A DNA stretch of 64,000 bases from Petrolisthes cinctipes (lineage: Eukaryota; Arthropoda; Malacostraca; Decapoda; Porcellanidae): positions 434,001-498,000 of the forward strand of contig JAWQEG010001429.1 of NCBI GenBank assembly GCA_033782935.1, written 5' to 3'. Positions 1 to 9,934 of the stretch are shown here, in pieces. Numbering within the stretch: the first letter of the stretch is position 1; each line of letters opens with the position of its first letter. A model generated the notes under the pieces. That model was not told the origin of the DNA and did not search any database. It saw nothing but the letters and a program-made list of their open reading frames with translations. The position numbers and the translations under genes were made by a program.

Positions 1-1326
1 AGAACTGTACACTTGTTAAAACATCTCCTGATACCAACCTAGGAGTAAGTAGTCCCCAAAGTGCCTCTACTAAAGTGTTGCCTCAAGTTGCTGTTCCTTC
101 AAATGTAGGCATCATAAGTGGATCCTGCAAAGTGACACATGTATTAAAGCATGTGGTTCTACTTCAAATGTTATGCCAAGAAGCCCTCACATATATATAA
201 TGATTTAATACACTTGGCAACCCTAGTGTCAATGGGAAGACTTTTTATATCAAACTTGATTTTTAAAGAGATATAACCATGCAGGTTTTGGGAAATTTTT
301 CATATACAAGGGTATGCAATACCATATACTAAACAGTATCTTACACAAAATTTCTTATTTACACACATTATTTAAATCTAGGTACATGAAATACAGTACA
401 GTACCTGGAAATCTGGCAGAATAATTGATGATCAAGCCATTTCCTTCACAAACAACTTGAAAGTTTAGTGAATTTAATCTTTTTCTATTGACGTACAGTA
501 CATGGCCTCATCAATACTTGGAGCCTTGTTGGCAACGTGTGTACCTGCATACATAGCATAAACATTAATATATTGTGTAACAATAGGATCAATTTTATCT
601 GTCTGCCTCATACTCTAAACAAAGGAATGACATAGTATATACAGGACTGTATACAGGTACAGTATTATATAAGCCAAACCAATATAATTCCTCAAGAGGA
701 AAGTACACAAGGCAAGGTTGAAGTTAATATTGAGGGTAAAAAACTGTTACCTCTCTTACACCTTGTATGTTGTAGAGCCAAGAATCACAACAATGTTGGT
801 GGGGGGAGACTGATCATTTATTATGAAGCATGTCTCTATATGATTGGGTTCTAACAACAAGGAAAACAACTAGCATTATGGATTTCATCAATAAAACTAT
901 GAAGCTTACCATCTATAGCTTCAATTACTCGTGGGAAGTTGCTGACCCTGCTGAAGGCTTGGGCTGATGTTCACAACTGTTGTGGTGTTGATGGCATATT
1001 AATTTCCTCAGCAGCCTTGGTACTCATGATGTTTGTTATTCTTGTGAATATTCTGCTGATGCTTGCTTGTGTTGGACCTGAAATAATCGTTATTTATTCA
1101 ATATGTATATTTGTTGCATGAGAAAAAATATTATAGTATTGTTTGGCTAGGTTTTTAAACTGTAATAATACAATTTGTGTTAAAATTACTTGACTGCAAC
1201 CCTATGCTGCCTAGAAACCCATGTACAATATTTAATTGTAATAGAGTAGTGAAGAAATTTAAATATTATAGTGGGTTGTTTATGCAGTCCAAACATTGTT
1301 CACAAAAGATTTTATTTATGCAAAAA
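1..1326. other. AT-rich non-coding DNA
   Basis: I see no supportable gene here. Short open frames, such as one at 939-1121, lack recognisable domains, splice context or compositional bias. The sequence is AT-rich with many short tacagta motifs. Confidence 0.5.
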
Positions 1327-1438
1327 GTACAGTATGATACAGCACTGTATATATGCAGCTCCTGTTACTTTGGCCACTATTAGTACAGTATAATACAGCA
1401 CTGTATATATGCAGCTCCTGTTACTTTGGCCACTATTA
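1327..1438. repeat. Two-copy 56-bp tandem repeat
   Basis: Two adjacent near-identical 56-bp units (1327-1382 and 1383-1438) both begin gtacagtat and end with ggccactatta. They differ by about one base by eye, which indicates a recent local duplication. Confidence 0.9.
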
Positions 1439-1978
1439 GGACAAACTGTATCAGAAAACATACTGCATCATGCTTACAGTTATTAATGACACGATAAGCA
1501 ATAATGAAAACAGGTTACAAAGTACAATAGAGCCATTTCGTATTCATCCAATTTTTCTCATGTGTTTCAAGACCTTTATTATGATATGATATGCTTATCT
1601 TATATGGTACTTGCTTATGTAAATTGCTGATATTCTTTATCCTTGAAAAGGTATGGCACAAACAATGCATCTTTGAGCATCAAGTCTAAATAAATCTTAG
1701 TATAATGGACAAATTGAAATACAGTATTTAGAATAAAAAAAAATATTTTATTGGTTATACTTAATTAATTTATATATTTCATATACAGTACAGTATATGT
1801 ATATATTAATATTTTTTACTTGATTTGATATATACATAAATTATGTTAAGGAAATCTGAGGATAATACATTGAGAAGATATCTATAGATAGGCTACAGTA
1901 AATTAGGGAGGAGTAACCACTAGCCTAACTTTTAAAACTAAAAAGAAAAGAAAATAATATGCATTATATTTTACTCAC

Positions 1979-2257
1979 CTCTTGTGTCTCCAATTAACAT
2001 GGTGAAAGGAGCCACTGGTATACACTCTCAAGGCAATCAATAGCTGGGTATGTGGCAGTATGGGATTTCCTCGCCTTGTTCTTCTCCTCAGCAAGGGTGA
2101 GAACTCATCGATCAATGAGCTGCGTCAGCTCATGCCGAGGAAAGTGGTAGTGCCTTATCAGCTCGTTGTCATTGAGAGCTAGAGGGTCCAGACGGTCTCG
2201 AAAGCACCTCTCTCTCCTTAGAGCCCTTGCTGCCATGTCAGCCAACACGTAGTCCAT
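1979..2257 (-). pseudogene. Decayed HARBI1-like transposase, N-terminal exon
   Basis: On the minus strand an ATG at 2257 opens a 50-codon frame that reads like the N-terminus of PIF/Harbinger nucleases. It has an alanine/arginine-rich start (MAARALRRERCFRDRLDPL), then a short helix region ending HELTQLIDR. A TGA follows at 2105-2107. The same frame continues beyond it with another stop, and a good splice donor (GTGAGT) lies after 1979. The premature stops, and the absence of the catalytic DDE part nearby, make this a dead fragment. The family is assigned from resemblance to HARBI1-type proteins. The rest may lie left of the window. The intact-looking donor suggests the ancestral gene was spliced. 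Confidence 0.6.
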
Positions 2258-2520
2258 GGTGAAGTAGCCTCAGTCCGCTGACTGGCTGTGTGAGACCAGT
2301 CACCGATGTACAGTACAAGCAGTACTTGAAATGTTGTCTAGCATGCTTTTTGCGTGTTTAACGGCACTTTGTTTACATCTTGCTGTCTTTAAATATATAT
2401 TGATATCAATTTCCACTGTAATCAATGAGAAATATTCACTAAATATGATGATATCTGAGCCCATATGGTGCACGTCGTTAACTTCTACCAGCTTTTACTA
2501 CACCTCCCGAGGTGTTGTTA

Positions 2521-2638
2521 TTAACGACGTCGCTAACGCGCCCGTGACGTCATCATTTTGCTTCTTGGATCGCGTCGGTAGTGGCCGACGTCGCTAACTC
2601 GAGTTACCGATGTTGTTAAGTTTCTTGGATCCGGCCCC
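2521..2638 (-). repeat. Probable PIF/Harbinger terminal region
   Basis: Read on the minus strand, the segment starts GGGGCCGGATCCAAGAAAC and carries two copies each of a gttagcgacgtc-like and a gatccaagaa motif. GGGCC-type ends are common for Harbinger elements, and the segment lies just upstream of the HARBI1-like exon at 2257. I could not find the partner terminus in the window, so this is an inference. Confidence 0.4.
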
Positions 2639-2640
2639 TG

Positions 2641-3616
2641 TGTTGCTCTGGCATAAATAGAAGACGCCTAAAGGCGATCCAAGTATTATTTATTGTATAT
2701 TGATTAAAGCAGTCATTACTTAGTTTTAGTAGTTCTAGGATAAAAAATATATTCATATACACGTATGAGTGAAAAACAAACAGGCAAAATCTTATGTATT
2801 GCTGATAACAAAATATGTACTGTAAGATGCAATTACGAGTATGGTAATACTGTACTCCCTCTCCCTCACCCAGTGATGCCAGTACTGCTTGACGAAATTT
2901 CCCTAACATCACCTTTAGAATTTACCTCTTTGCCTCAATTACTCCCTGATTACTCTTGAACATTGACGGTCTATTTGGAATTATATTCGTCTGGTAGAAA
3001 TTTCCCTGTTTACTCTTGAACACTCTGTATATAATTTCCCTGTGAGGACTTCAAATTTCCCTAAAACCCTCCCATCCCGCGTCTTTCTTCAATGAGGCGA
3101 CAGGTGATCGTACCGAAATTATGTAAGCGTAAAAAATAACTAAGAAAAGTTGATCTTCAGTGAGTCATAATGTTGTTTTTATGTTATCATGTTTATGTAT
3201 TTAGAAAATTAATAATATTTGAAGCACAGCGAGACGATAAGTTACGCCGACAATAAATAAAAAAACTGTTGCCAGTCTACTGAAATTTTACTTGTTTTCG
3301 TCTCTTTTTTTTTTTTTTTTTTTTTGGTCACGCACTTTTAGAATGTTATATAATATAGGTTATACGATGGCTAAAGGCACCGGATTTGAGAGTAATTATA
3401 TGCTAGGACTTATTCTCTATATTTTAGCCATAATAATTTATCCCTACAATGTTTATTTAAAAAAAAAAAAAAAAAAAGTTAAATTCTGGGCATTTCATCG
3501 AGGGTGGGCGATAGATGTCCAAGGTCGGACGGGGTACTGTTAAAGACTACGAAACGAACCTCATAAGGTAGGTAATTATAAGTGATATAGGCGTGAAGCA
3601 GTATTGGAAATTGCAG
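2641..3616. other. Non-coding DNA with poly(T) and poly(A) tracts
   Basis: No gene is recognised. There is a run of about 20 T at 3306-3325 and a run of about 18 A near 3460-3477. The open frame across both (3292-3543) is low-complexity and not supported as a gene. Confidence 0.5.
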
Positions 3617-3849
3617 CAGGTGTGAAGAATATTATATCTGGAAGTCTAGGAGATAATGAGAAAGATATAATCGAATGAGTGTAGCTTGAATTTGAAATTA
3701 TCGAATAAACTAATTAAGTAGGAAGGTTTGGGAATAGCACCTAATTATTTAATTACAGTGTTAGTCTTGCCTAATCATAGCAAATTAATGTAAGGTTAGG
3801 ATTATCGTAAAATTCGTAGAAATACCGCAAGAAAACTCGAAGAAATTCG
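3617..3849 (+). repeat. Repeat R, left half at locus 1
   Basis: The segment begins caggtgtgaag and aligns by eye, with many differences, to 50287-50520 (shared blocks around agtgtagcttga, gagtaggaaggt, atagcacctaat and cacagtgttagt). The matching right half resumes at about 8900-9311. Repeat R is therefore split here by about 5 kb of inserted DNA. I do not recognise the family. It has no clear coding capacity and no obvious terminal inverted repeats. Confidence 0.65.
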
Positions 3850-3907
3850 TTCGGGTCGTGCCTCGAAAAGTTGGTGCCCCTCCCAACTTTTCGTGGCACA
3901 ACCCGAA
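3850..3907. repeat. 25-bp-arm hairpin
   Basis: The left arm (3850-3874) and right arm (3883-3907) are reverse complements at about 23 of 25 positions around an 8-base loop. It sits where repeat R is interrupted, so it may be a terminus or subterminal hairpin of the inserted element, or a separate small foldback. Confidence 0.85.
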
Positions 3908-4193
3908 TAAAAAAAGATCGCAGATTCACCGTATTAACACCTGCAACTTGACCCCGACCTGCCCTCGAAATTCTTGTTCATCGCCGGCAACACAATCGTT
4001 GCGAACCCCCTCCCCCCGACCAATACAACGCCAGTGAATCACCAGTGTCCGGGATATAGTGGCGATATAAACATTTATATACATTGTAAAAAATGTACAT
4101 AATTTTATGTCGGGGGTGGGACGGGGATACGTCACTGGTAAGTCATAGAGGTGCAGGCGTCGACGAGCAGGATCTCGGATGTTTGCTTCGCAG

Positions 4194-6559
4194 GAGGTGG
4201 ATGCTGCAGCTTGGTACGCCGAGAACGAGATATTCTACAAGCGTCTTGCCTACTACAAGGACACGGCGAGGAAATTCAGGATCATCCAGCGTAAAGCTGC
4301 CGAAATGGAAATACACCGTGAGTAAAATGCTATAGTTACCCTTTAAACATTTTCTGTGGAGAGTGCATTCAGAGTCTACTTAATAGAGCATGGACGCTTG
4401 TATTTACAAATGTGTTTAAATATCTACTTGCATCTCCTTTTTTAGGGATAACTTTAACATTTTACATGTATGCCCAAAGTGCCATTTTAATGTAAAGTTC
4501 AGTGCCCTCCTTCATTTACTTATTATTAATAAAGTGCACTTTGTTTCAAACATTTTAGCTACAACTCTAAAGACGTGGATGGACAACATGAGGACACGTT
4601 ATGAGAAGATCTACCAGACGAAATCCAGCTAATCACCTGTTGAGGCGGATATGACGGACCGGGACTGGTGGGTATACAACACCTTCGGTTTCCTCCTCTT
4701 CCACATCGTCCGGACTAGTGGCCGGACAACACATGTAAGTTATAAATCAAATGTAGTACAAAAATCTAAGCTGGATATTGATTGTTCTCTATTTAACATT
4801 TCAGATTTAATTTTATGGACTTATTTGTAGTAGTGTATGTTAATGTATTTAGTTTCCTACTACATATTGCTTGTGCTTCCAAAAAATAAGTTTAAAACAA
4901 AAATCCTTTTCCAGCTCTTCCCATCCGCATCCCAGAGTGCTGCTCCATCCACGTATCAGGGGTTTAGTGTCTCCTCTGAAGAGGAACTCCACCGTCCTCA
5001 GCCTCAGCAGCAGCGCCAGGAGACGAGGTCCCTGTCGCCTGTGACGGCAGAAACACCGGGTTCTTCTCGCCACCTGAGCCCTGCTGCTTCTGGAGAGGAA
5101 GGAGGACGAGTGGAGGAGCTGGGGGTTCGGGAGCTGCTGGAGTCAGTAAGTAATAAAAATATAAATTAGCCTCACCAATCCGTCATTATGTTTGATATAC
5201 TCCAGTGATAACTTGGGAGTGCAAGATATATTCCCACTGGATAAAATTTAATGTTTTTTCGTGCATTAAAAGAAACAGTCAACAGTGTTTTCATGCATCA
5301 CCTAGGTTACTCAAATTTTCTTCCACGTCGGACATGCAAGCGTTTATTATTTTAGGCCAATAAAAGCATAAGTATAATATGTAATGTCACTAATTTCCTC
5401 ATACTCTCCTCTCCCTAGATTACGAAATAAGCCCTATGAAGAGCGACTGAAGGAATTAAATCTATATAGCCTCAGCAAACGGCGACTAAGAGGAGACCTT
5501 ATAGAAGTCTTCAAAATAATCAAAGGTTTCAGTAATTTAAATGCCAGTAATAACTTCAGCATCGACAATAGAAATATTACCAGGAATAACGGGCTCAAGA
5601 TCGTCGGGAAACGTTTTAACACGAATGAAGCTAAATTTTTCTTTTTTAATCGTATCGTAAACATTTGGAACCGACTGCCCTCTGCTGTTATAAACTGTGC
5701 AACAATAGAGTCGTTCAAAAGTCACTTAGACAAGTATCTAGCAAATAACCCGAACCTCCAACTATTCACACTCGAATAAGATTAGTAACATAACCGCAGT
5801 CCACTTATTATATATACTCCGACAAGAGTAGAACAGTCACAGACTCACCACGTTAGTAGTATTGGTAGCATAGAGTGTAGGGACTGGGTAAGCCAGGCGG
5901 AGTACAGACCACTTGTATATTTATAGCTAGCTAGTACTGTATTACACGAATAATTTTACGTCATATCATATATATATATAAATGTACTGTATTTTAAGAC
6001 ATAGTGTAAGAACCTTCCTGCTGTCCTATATAAATTCCATGTTAGTTTTTCCATACTACATGGTATCTTTTCATTTCCTGCCAGCTTCGGCTGGAGGGAG
6101 TGGTGGGTGGGGAGGAGCCTTCTTCTTTGCTATACTTTCCCTCACTCTTGTAGGTTAGATAGAATAGCAAAATCAAGCAGCCTCGTAAGGACCAGTAGGT
6201 CTGTTGCTGTTTGAATATCCTTTGTATTCCCATAGGTGTTGACGTACATGAAGAGGAAGGAGCCGTGTAACGACCCCACATTAACTCCTCTAGAGAGGAG
6301 CGTGTATACGTTCACCACCTTCTTGAACTCCTTGATGAAGGAGCTGACTGCTTCTCAGTTCAGAAAGGCGGCTGGATGGTTCATCAACATGATCCTCACC
6401 AGTTCATTCAATGAACCCAACCCTACCTCATCACTGCAGGGACAACACCCCCAGCAACCCCACTACTACTACCACCACCAAATGCATCCGATGGCTCCAC
6501 CACCACAACCACCACCTCATCATCAGCATCAATATTATCAACCTCCTGGGGACACATGA
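4194..6559 (+). pseudogene. Harbinger-associated MADF/Myb-SANT-like protein gene, four exons
   Basis: I infer exons at 4194-4317, 4559-4734, 4915-5145 and 6236-6559. Each is bounded by AG and GT (donors gtgagt, gtaagt, gtaagt) and the phases agree. Exons 1-2 encode a MADF/Myb-SANT-like fold (EIFYKRLAYYKDTARKF, then TLKTWMDNMRTRYEKIY). Exon 3 is a Ser/Pro/Gln-rich linker. Exon 4 has a BESS-like helix (FLNSLMKELTASQFRKAA) and a His/Pro/Gln-rich tail ending at TGA 6557-6559. A TAA at 4630-4632 interrupts exon 2, and homologous-looking sequence (DRDWWVYNTFGFLLFHIV) continues past it in frame, so the copy is probably dead. In the family this protein binds element ends and helps import the transposase. 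An upstream exon ending at 4131 (tcactg before gtaagt) is possible. Confidence 0.65.
5384..5779 (+). pseudogene. LINE reverse transcriptase C-terminal fragment
   Basis: A 131-codon frame matches the extreme C-terminus of CR1/Jockey-like LINE ORF2. It runs from a basic RRLRGDLIEVFKIIKGF motif through LKIVGKRFNTNEAKFF and NRIVNIWNRLPSAVINC to a stop at 5777-5779. Upstream RT motifs are absent, so this is a 5'-truncated insertion covering roughly 5340-5990 with its 3' UTR. It lies in an inferred intron of the Harbinger Myb-like gene, on the same strand. Confidence 0.8.
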
Positions 6560-6998
6560 GGACCTAGGGAGGTTATTAACCCCAACAAGGAGAACCGCAA
6601 GGAAGAGGTTGACCTCCACTCCGGAGAAGAGAATGTCTTCTTCACACGAGAGTGAGTTAAGGGCCTCTCATCAGCATCACTACCATCAGCATCAGCATCA
6701 TGACCAATCTAAAAATTTCGTATTGTATAAAATATATGCTTTTTTTAAAGAAATTCTAAATAAAGTATTTTTGTATCGCAACATCTTGCCTTTTTGTTTA
6801 CCAAGTCTAGTCTGTTCCACATATAAACTGGCGGAGAGAAGGAGAAGATTCTTGAAAGGGAAAGAAAAGACATGAATTTGTTACAAGGAAAGGAAACATA
6901 TCATCACAAGTGTTTCAAATTTTATTGCATGTAATTAGTAGGTACTACATATATATAATCTTATTTTCATGATGAATGTATACACATTATTGGTACTT

Positions 6999-8256
6999 TC
7001 AATCAACAATTCCATCTTGCCATGGCACAACACCAAGAGGAGAGTTGTAGTACTCCTTCAGGGTCTCCCTAATATGCTTAGGTAATCCTGCTCGACCAGT
7101 GTCTGGTGCTCGGTCCATAGGATGCAGTGTCTGTTCATCATTTCGCCAAGATCCAGCTATCACCTCATGAGTAACTGGGTCCTTAGTGTCTGCCACTTGA
7201 ATGGCATCCCCAGGTCTCTTAATTCGTATGAGATTGCGGAGGCAAAATGCTGCCAAGACTGCTGCTTCTACACCCTTTGTATTCAGCAACATTGTTCTGA
7301 GGAAGCACCTGAAGCGATTGACCAGTATCCCAAATGTGTTTTCAACAACTCGTCGGGCACGAGAGAGTCTGTAGTTAAGGATCCGTTCACCTCTCGGCAG
7401 GCCTCGTTGAGGGAATGGCTTTTGGAGGTACTCCTTGAGAGGGAAAGCGTCATCACCAACAATGAAGTAGGGGATGGGAATGGTACCTCCTGGAAGTGGC
7501 TCCCGTGGTGGTAGTCTTACCATGCCTTCTTCCAAGGCTCTCTTCAAAGGTGTGTTGAAGACACCAGCATCACTGTTTTCGCCATTGGCCCCCACATCAA
7601 TGCAAATAAACTTGTAATCACTGTCAACAAGAGCCAATAGGACCAATGAGTAATAATAGGAACCACTTTTGCCAGGGGGACGCATAGCAATGTGCTTGCC
7701 GTCAAGTGCTCCAACACATTGATGAAAGTTCCAGCGATTTGAGAAACCCTGGGCCACCTCCTTCCATCCGTCTGGCGTCAGTGAACAAACGATGACCTCT
7801 CAACTATTCTTCGATAATTGCTTCACAGGTCTCTCTGACAATACCGCTGATGGAACTGACAGACACTCTGAAAGCATATTGTAGAGTTCTGAAGTTGTCT
7901 CCTGTGGCGAGATATCAGAGAGTCAATGCAAGTCGAAGTCCAAGCTCCAGAGGCTCCCTCCAGAATGTACGTTTCTTCGTAATACGAGGGCCAATTATGT
8001 CCAGTATATCCGTGAAGAGTTCTTGATCCACTCGCAGGAAGTTCTTGAATGATGACTTGTCTTCCCTAGCGAGCTCATGGACAAGTCTTTCCCACTGACC
8101 AAATAGCTTCCTCTTTGCAAGCCATGGACGAACCCAATATTAACTTTTCTTTCTCTGCTCTTCCTTCTGCTGCCTCTTTTCTCCCTTCTTCAGATAGATA
8201 TATGCTGCTAAGATTATTGCAAACAGCAACAACACATCATCCTCGATACCAGCCAT
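6999..8256 (-). pseudogene. PIF/Harbinger DDE transposase pseudogene
   Basis: Translation from an ATG at 8256 gives a hydrophobic N-terminus (MAGIEDDVLLLFAIILAAYI), then a HARBI1-like region (RPWLAKRKLFGQWERLVHEL) and the catalytic core. The core contains GALDGKHIAM (first Asp), VGDDAFPLKEYL (second Asp) and SRARRVVENTFGIL (Glu), and ends at TGA 6999-7001. Full length would be about 420 residues, normal for the family. The frame is broken by TAA 8140-8142, TGA 7915-7917 and TAG 7804-7806. A one-base frameshift follows, between about 7803 and 7760, after which 252 codons stay open. It converges on the Myb-like gene and is clearly inactive. Identity rests on the DDE motifs and is firm. Confidence 0.9.
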
Positions 8257-8377
8257 GTTGCTCTTTGGTGATATTGTCTCAGCTGGGCCAAGGAAGAAAG
8301 TGGTGGAGGGAACTGATTACCTGCCTATTTATATATGTGCCCAAGCCCAAGGGCAATAACATACCTAAAACGCCGGG

Positions 8378-8812
8378 CCATCCCCGACTGGTCACAGGTG
8401 CATCGCCGAGCATGCCCAGGTACACCTGTAGCATCCTGCAAAAACACCGCCGGCAAAAAAAAAGATAAAATGTCTGTCACAAATTAGTCGTTCCTGAGCC
8501 GCCGGTGAATCCTCGGTCTTCCCCCGATAATTCGTGGTATACCGCAGATTAACCAGCGATGCACCTGCGGAAAGTTGTAGCATATCCTAAGGTCAAAGAT
8601 TAAACACCAGACCATCCCCGACAGGTCGCAGGTGCATCGCCGAGTATGCCCAGGTACACCCGCGGCATCCTGCAGAAACATCGCCAGAAAAAAAAGGGTA
8701 AAATGACCGTTACAAACTAGTCGTCCCAGAGCCGCTGGTGAATCCCCGGTCTTCCCCCGATAATTCGTGGTATACCACAGATGAACCAGCGATGCACCCA
8801 CGGTAAGCTGAA
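8378..8812. repeat. Two tandem 234-bp units with internal inverted ends
   Basis: Units 8378-8611 and 8612-about 8812 are diverged direct repeats (shared ccatccccgac start and cttcccccgataattcgtgg block). Each unit carries caggtgcatcgc near one end and its reverse complement gcgatgcacctg, exact or near-exact, near the other, so each can fold. They flank the transposase start on the element's outer side and may be subterminal transposase-binding repeats. Confidence 0.75.
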
Positions 8813-8899
8813 GATTTTTATAAAAATAAAAAATTCGGCGGCAAGGTTCACGAACTTTGATATTTCTCTTATTCGTGACGGCATCAGGACCTTATTCGC

Positions 8900-9311
8900 G
8901 TATGTGTAAACTGAGCTATACAGAAAAGAGTACCGTATATATCGATTCCTTCCGATATTATTAGCTAGCTAGCAAATTAATTTCGTGTGAGTGAGTATGC
9001 GTGTGGATGACTTATTGTAATTGTTAATTAATTATTGTTGGTGTTTGACTGTGTAATAAATTTAGTAAAGTAACGTAATTGGTTTTGTGTGAACCTATGT
9101 AACTGATAATAACTACTAAATGCATATATAATGAGGGAACCCATGAGATAATAATAAATAATTTTAATGAGGGAAGGAAGACAAAGGGATTGAATTAAAT
9201 CTCCACACGACAACGACTGTTCACCAACAACTTCCACGTCTAATTAAAAGTTCGGGAATAAGGTAAGAATGAAAAATTACCAAATATAATCTCACTCTCC
9301 CCTATCGCTAC
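8900..9311 (+). repeat. Repeat R, right half at locus 1
   Basis: It aligns by eye to about 50570-50931, with shared gatattagctagctagc, gtatgcgtgtgg, tgtttaataaattta-like and aaattacca blocks. It ends exactly where the SLC22 duplication begins at 9312. No gene is seen. Confidence 0.65.
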
Positions 9312-9500
9312 AGAGTGAACACACTTTAATTACAAGGGAACAACATAAACTTGCCTGATATTGCTCTGCTGGTCAAGCAAATGCTTTCACATCACTTAAT
9401 CATCCTTTACAGAATTTTTTTTTATTTAGAATGAAATATCCCACATCAACCATAGTTTTACCTAACCACGACAAACCGGTACTTAAAATGAACCTCTGAC

Positions 9501-9627
9501 CTCTAGTTCCCTGATGACCTCAGGCGTGAGCGATTTCTTGTTCATGTGAGCAGCCCTAGTGATTATATCTACGGTTTCCTTTGTCCTGCCTTTACTCAGC
9601 AACCACCGTGCTGACTCTGGCACCACC
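9501..9627 (-). CDS. SLC22 copy 1 exon 6
   Basis: A 127-nt exon with acceptor cctgccag and donor gtcaga. Its first base completes the Trp codon begun in exon 5. It encodes the SLC22 motif VPESARWLLSKGRTKE and the cytoplasmic loop, and ends in phase 0. It is the last copy 1 exon in the window. Confidence 0.9.
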
Positions 9628-9934
9628 CTGGCAGGAGGCAAAGGGAAATATAAGAGAATCGTTAGATAGTGTGTAAGGCTTGGGTTGTGAAGTGTTGGGG
9701 CTGCAGGGGAAGTGTGGGTACAGTACGGGACACTCAAGGTCATTTACATGTGTGTTGTTAGTTTTAACATATTTGTTAAATGTTATGATAAACACCAAGA
9801 TTGCCATTTGTGACTATCACTGGTGACTAAGACTCGCCTTCTCTTATGAATATTCTTTAGCTTTTAGCTAAAATTATCACCACAGCTTGAAGTGGGCAAC
9901 TCTCTCCTTGTTGTCTAGTCGAACTTAACACACA

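Larger units (their letters stand above)
3866..8890. mobile_element. Two-gene PIF/Harbinger element inserted in repeat R (limits approximate)
   Basis: This interval splits repeat R and contains both genes typical of PIF/Harbinger elements. A Myb/SANT-like (MADF-type) DNA-binding protein is on the plus strand (4194-6559) and a DDE_Tnp_4-type transposase is on the minus strand (8256-6999), in convergent orientation. Both are broken by stops, so the copy is not autonomous. A 5'-truncated LINE sits in the third intron of the Myb-like gene. I could not identify terminal inverted repeats or the expected 3-bp target duplication, so the limits come only from where R resumes. Confidence 0.65.

Noticed and set aside
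7122..7514. Plus-strand 130-codon frame
   Set aside because: It lies antisense to the Harbinger transposase core and has no independent support.
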